A stretch of 8,425 nt of DNA from Microcaldota archaeon. GTDB lineage: Archaea; Micrarchaeota; Micrarchaeia; Micrarchaeales; Micrarchaeaceae. Under the pieces are notes generated by a model. The model was not told where the DNA came from. It saw only the letters and a program-made list of their open reading frames with translations, and did not search any database. The stretch is taken from contig JAKBRJ010000023.1 in NCBI GenBank assembly GCA_021834785.1, forward strand, positions 2,039 through 10,463, in the 5' to 3' direction. The position numbers and the translations under genes are program-made. Positions 5,853 to 8,425 of this stretch are shown one piece after another (positions within the stretch are counted from its first letter, which is position 1; every line of letters begins with the position of its first letter).

Positions 5853-6182
5853 TCACACCCTGAATAGGAAGGATATTAAGAATGCTATCCCAAAGACAAT
5901 AAGGTTGAGTACCGAGCTTGCAGCAAAGCCGGCTGCGGCGAACACTACTGATATTGACAATACCAGTGCGGAGATGCTAGCCAGCTTGAACCTGCTTGGG
6001 GCATCTCCGAAGAGCACCCAGAGGTAGACATAGAGCGCGCCTAAGAAGAGAGGGAACAGCCATGGCATGCTATTAGCTACCCCGTGTATGAGTGAGCTTA
6101 TTGGGTCGGTTGAGTTGGTTATCTGGCCCAAGCCTGTTGAATTGCTAATCCATGGCATCCATGTGCCGTTTACGTAAGGCAT
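5853..6182 (-). CDS. Small multi-spanning membrane protein, 109 aa
   Basis: No family recognised. The N-terminal 38 residues are polar, with sequons NGT, NST and NST, and probably lie outside the cell. Three hydrophobic segments follow at about 41-58, 67-87 and 90-107, with a short basic loop (APSRFK) between the first two and a basic end (FRV). I chose the ATG at 6182 over the GTG at 6191 because AGGTG is 6 bases upstream of it; the start is one base after the stop of the 158-aa gene. Small hydrophobic proteins of this shape next to a large spike-like protein recall the membrane proteins of pleolipoviruses or spindle-shaped viruses, or VirB2-like pilins of transfer systems. The sequence does not decide between these. 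Confidence 0.8.
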   Translation of the reverse strand: MPYVNGTWMPWISNSTGLGQITNSTDPISSLIHGVANSMPWLFPLFLGALYVYLWVLFGDAPSRFKLASISALVLSISVVFAAAGFAASSVLNLIVFGIAFLISFLFRV

Positions 6183-6193
6183 TCTATGCACCT
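6183..6193 (-). promoter_or_regulatory. Ribosome binding site that sets the 109-aa start
   Basis: AGGTG at 6189-6193 is six bases before the ATG at 6182. It decides against the in-frame GTG at 6191, which lies inside the site itself. Confidence 0.6.
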
Positions 6194-6660
6194 ATATTCT
6201 CAATATCACTCTTCATCCATGCGGATATTCCTTTATAAATCAATGATACACCTATATACCCGATAAAGGCTATTGAGCCTATCAATGCTATGGATAAAGG
6301 TATAAACGCTATGTTTGATGCCGAGCCCACGAATAATATGTATATCATCTTAGGCAGGTTGAATATGGTGTTGATGAACATGCCGAATGCGCCATAGACA
6401 AAAGCCAGACCCGAGAATGTTTGAAGATTGCTTGCGGCGTTGAATCCTGCGCTGGAGTTTGCCTGATGCACTAGGGGTATTGCTACATACTTTGAGAAGT
6501 TGCTTATCGTTCCATTGACAATCCCGCTCTGGGAGTTTGAGCCGAAGTATTGCGTATAGAATGAAGGTGGGCTTGTCATGACTATCGCAGGTTCGAGCAC
6601 TACCATCATTACCACGAACCATATCACGGCCACAGTCAATGACCCTATCGTAATGTTCAT
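6184..6660 (-). CDS. Membrane protein with small ectodomain, 158 aa
   Basis: No family recognised. One hydrophobic helix (about 7-28) is followed by an outer domain of about 50 residues (30-80) with sequons NGT, NFS and NSS. Two or three further membrane segments lie between about 83 and 142, and a short charged tail (WMKSDIENIGA) ends it. Its ribosome binding site AGGTG overlaps the stop codon of the surface-protein gene, with five bases before the ATG, so the two are coupled. Being made together with the surface protein and the 109-aa protein suggests a shared envelope or membrane complex. Confidence 0.8.
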   Translation of the reverse strand: MNITIGSLTVAVIWFVVMMVVLEPAIVMTSPPSFYTQYFGSNSQSGIVNGTISNFSKYVAIPLVHQANSSAGFNAASNLQTFSGLAFVYGAFGMFINTIFNLPKMIYILFVGSASNIAFIPLSIALIGSIAFIGYIGVSLIYKGISAWMKSDIENIGA

Positions 6661-6670
6661 TGCCCCACCT
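6661..6670 (-). promoter_or_regulatory. Ribosome binding site overlapping a stop codon
   Basis: AGGTG (6666-6670) shares its first two bases with the TAG stop of the surface-protein gene and stands five bases before the ATG of the 158-aa membrane protein. Ribosomes finishing the first gene would be placed to begin the second, a sign of coupled, matched production. Confidence 0.6.
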
Positions 6671-8425
6671 AGTAATATGAACTTCCTTCATAATGGTTTG
6701 CCATCGCACCCACCACTACCAGCATTAAAACTACCGCTACGAGGCCTGCCAGAGGTATGAAAGCCAGAGGCCCAGCAAGCCAGAGCATGACCATTATGAA
6801 CGCCTCAATCCACAGAGTTAGGCTTATGGTATGGCCTGGGGCAAAGCCGCCCTCTCCGGAGCCCAGCTTGCCGAAGCCGAGCCCTGCGAGCATGAACAAT
6901 ATCGCTATGAAGCCATCGGCGCCTATGCCGAAGCCTTGCGGTATTATTGCCCCATTAATTGTGAATGGGAAGAGCTGGCTTGAATACGGAGTGGCTGCCT
7001 TTACATTTACCTGGTAAACCGAGCTGTTTGAAAGATTATAGAATGTCGTGCTGAAGGTTGAAGCGTTTACGATTACTGAATTGACAGTGGAATAGCCGGC
7101 AAATGTAGATGTATTTACCACTGAAACATGCCAGCTTGAGACCAGGTTGTTCTTGTCAGAGCCCGTGCACTCTACTTTTATTATGTTTTCTGTGAGCGGA
7201 TAAGGCTTGCATGATACAGTTACATTAGGCAGATTTATGGTCGGCACCGAACTGTTTAGAGGCAGCGTTATGGTTATTGGGTTCGCCCATACTGTATAGT
7301 TTGTAGAGTAGAATGGCGAGCACTGCGAATTGAGGAACCTGAAGGCATAGCTGCCTCCGTTCTCCAGAGGCAACGCAAAAGGCACAGCGCTAATCTGGAA
7401 CTGCTGCACCTGCTTGGACGTGGTATTTGATATGCCCTGCATTATCTGCATATAGTCTCCTAGTGCACCAGTTGCATAGCCTTGGTATATGTTAAAAGTA
7501 TAGAGTGAGGCGTTTGTATCGGCCAAGTATATGTAGAATGTCCTGTACTGCCCGTTATTGAGTATTGCTGGGCAGAAGTTGTTGATTGCGTCATAATAGC
7601 TGTTAGCCAAGCCTACAACCGACGGCTTGAAGCTGATCTGAGGGTTCTGGTAATTCCCTGCAGCCATGTATAGCTCTAAAGCATTTGCCACAAAGCTTGT
7701 ACTATTGGCTGGCACAGTGTAGTTGTTGAATAATATATTGTTAAGTATGATAGTGTCATTTGCAGTAATCTTCCCTGATGTGCGCTCATTGTAATTGCTT
7801 ATATTGAGCAATGCTCTTGTGTACGGCGCACTTGGAGTAGTGTCGCTAGCTACGAACTTGAATGGAGAAAGCGTCAGGCTGGTCTGCACCTTAGGATTGT
7901 CCGTGAGGTTGAGATAGAAGGAAGTGAAGGGATAATTCAACTTTATCGCATTCGCAAAGCTTACGGCTAAATTAGGGCTGTCAAACTGGGCGCCTAAAGA
8001 GGTATTCGTATGCTGCTGGTTCGTTATGGGTTCATTTGCTACTATAATGCTCCAGCTTGAAGGCTTGGCTTCCCATGTTGGAGTATGAGCTAAGATTGGG
8101 AAGTATTGAATTTGAGTGGAGAAGTTGAAGGCGGAGTTTATGTCTGTCATCGAAACTCCAAGTGTAAGAGTGATATTTAGGCTGTGGCTTCCTGATTGTT
8201 CTTTAAGTACGTATTTGTAAATAGGAAGAGATAATGGGGGTGTGCTATATGGATATGTTACAACTTGGCCATTGCCACCTGCTCCGCCTGAATAAGTCGA
8301 ACCTCCACCTGCTCCGCCCGAATAAGTATATGTGCCAGCAGTATAGCCTCCTGCTCCATACGCAAGGACTATTACTCCTCCTCCGCCGCCGCCGCCTGCA
8401 TTAGGAGCGTTTACCTTACCAGCTT
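6669..8425 (-). CDS. Large glycine-rich surface protein, N-terminus beyond the window
   Basis: The frame is open to the window edge: 91 codons lie before the internal ATG at 8150, so 584 residues are visible and the true start is outside. In order (visible numbering): a glycine-rich part (about 10-52: a run of seven glycines, VIVLAYG, two TYSGGAGG units) like the glycine-rich domains of phage tail fibres and adhesins; a long Asn/Ser/Thr/Tyr-rich beta region with more than fifteen N-X-S/T sequons; an FN3-like domain (about 400-490, with TFYNLSNSSVYQVNVKA); then three membrane segments (about 503-520, 532-550, 553-573) and a short tail NHYEGSSYY. The visible body should lie outside the cell, probably glycosylated. 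It is a good candidate for a spike, receptor-binding protein or adhesin. It leads the operon of two membrane proteins and the recombinase. Confidence 0.88.
   Translation of the reverse strand, partial: AGKVNAPNAGGGGGGGVIVLAYGAGGYTAGTYTYSGGAGGGSTYSGGAGGNGQVVTYPYSTPPLSLPIYKYVLKEQSGSHSLNITLTLGVSMTDINSAFNFSTQIQYFPILAHTPTWEAKPSSWSIIVANEPITNQQHTNTSLGAQFDSPNLAVSFANAIKLNYPFTSFYLNLTDNPKVQTSLTLSPFKFVASDTTPSAPYTRALLNISNYNERTSGKITANDTIILNNILFNNYTVPANSTSFVANALELYMAAGNYQNPQISFKPSVVGLANSYYDAINNFCPAILNNGQYRTFYIYLADTNASLYTFNIYQGYATGALGDYMQIMQGISNTTSKQVQQFQISAVPFALPLENGGSYAFRFLNSQCSPFYSTNYTVWANPITITLPLNSSVPTINLPNVTVSCKPYPLTENIIKVECTGSDKNNLVSSWHVSVVNTSTFAGYSTVNSVIVNASTFSTTFYNLSNSSVYQVNVKAATPYSSQLFPFTINGAIIPQGFGIGADGFIAILFMLAGLGFGKLGSGEGGFAPGHTISLTLWIEAFIMVMLWLAGPLAFIPLAGLVAVVLMLVVVGAMANHYEGSSYY
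8275..8327 (-). repeat. Two-copy 30-base repeat in the glycine-rich region
   Basis: Positions 8275-8297 and 8305-8327 match at 22 of 23 bases, with a 30-base period. They code for two TYSGGAGG units. The single difference (position 8289 against 8319) is a silent glycine codon change. More units may exist beyond the window. Confidence 0.7.

Noticed and set aside
5596..6788. 17/18-base match between 5596-5613 and 6771-6788, considered as att-like direct repeat
   Set aside because: Both copies encode the similar peptides MLWLTG and MLWLAG inside the recombinase and the surface protein, so shared codon use explains it.
1..8425. CRISPR array or transposon ends
   Set aside because: No regularly spaced repeats, and no transposase or terminal inverted repeats. 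The only tandem repeat is the two-copy coding repeat at 8275-8327.

Overview
The window looks archaeal. Start codons are preceded by GGTGA/AGGTG-type ribosome binding sites (for example AGGTGA-ATTGA-ATG at 339 and AGGTG-CATAGA-ATG at 6182). The two clearest promoters are TTTAAATA-type boxes about 25-30 bases upstream of starts. The extracellular proteins carry many N-X-S/T sequons and have no bacterial-type cell-wall signals. The mixed set of an AAA ATPase with an MIT-like N-terminus, a tyrosine recombinase and glycine-rich surface protein would fit a DPANN-type archaeon (Micrarchaeota or a relative). That placement is a guess from style, not from a marker gene; there is no rRNA, tRNA or housekeeping gene in the window.

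Every credible gene lies on the minus strand, so the reading order is from high to low coordinates. Block A (8425 to 5032) is a tightly packed run: a large surface protein whose N-terminus lies beyond the window edge (glycine-rich segment, many sequons, an FN3-like domain, three C-terminal membrane segments), two small multi-spanning membrane proteins, then a tyrosine recombinase with all catalytic residues but almost no N-terminal DNA-binding domain. Gaps are 8, 1 and 2 bases. A 343-base non-coding stretch (4689-5031) follows. It holds three adjacent short inverted repeats just downstream of the recombinase, an 11-bp-arm hairpin, and the promoter of the next block.

Block B (4688 to 91) starts from a strong TATA box with little or no leader. 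It encodes an unrecognised 207-aa protein, a 239-aa protein with a single C-terminal membrane anchor, a 470-aa protein with a Walker A motif but no standard Walker B, an AAA ATPase with a helical-hairpin N-terminus, two membrane microproteins (53 and 49 aa) and an 82-aa soluble protein. Most junctions overlap or are only a few bases apart. At the left edge a new promoter with a perfect 10-bp palindrome controls a gene of which only the first codons are visible.

Taken together, a recombinase next to membrane/surface proteins of virion type and an operon with two NTPases, a tail-anchored protein and membrane microproteins suggests an integrated mobile element. It could be a membrane-enveloped or spindle-type archaeal provirus, or a DNA-transfer element. 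The gene families of block B, apart from the AAA ATPase, are not ones I recognise, so the operon is the best candidate for something undescribed.
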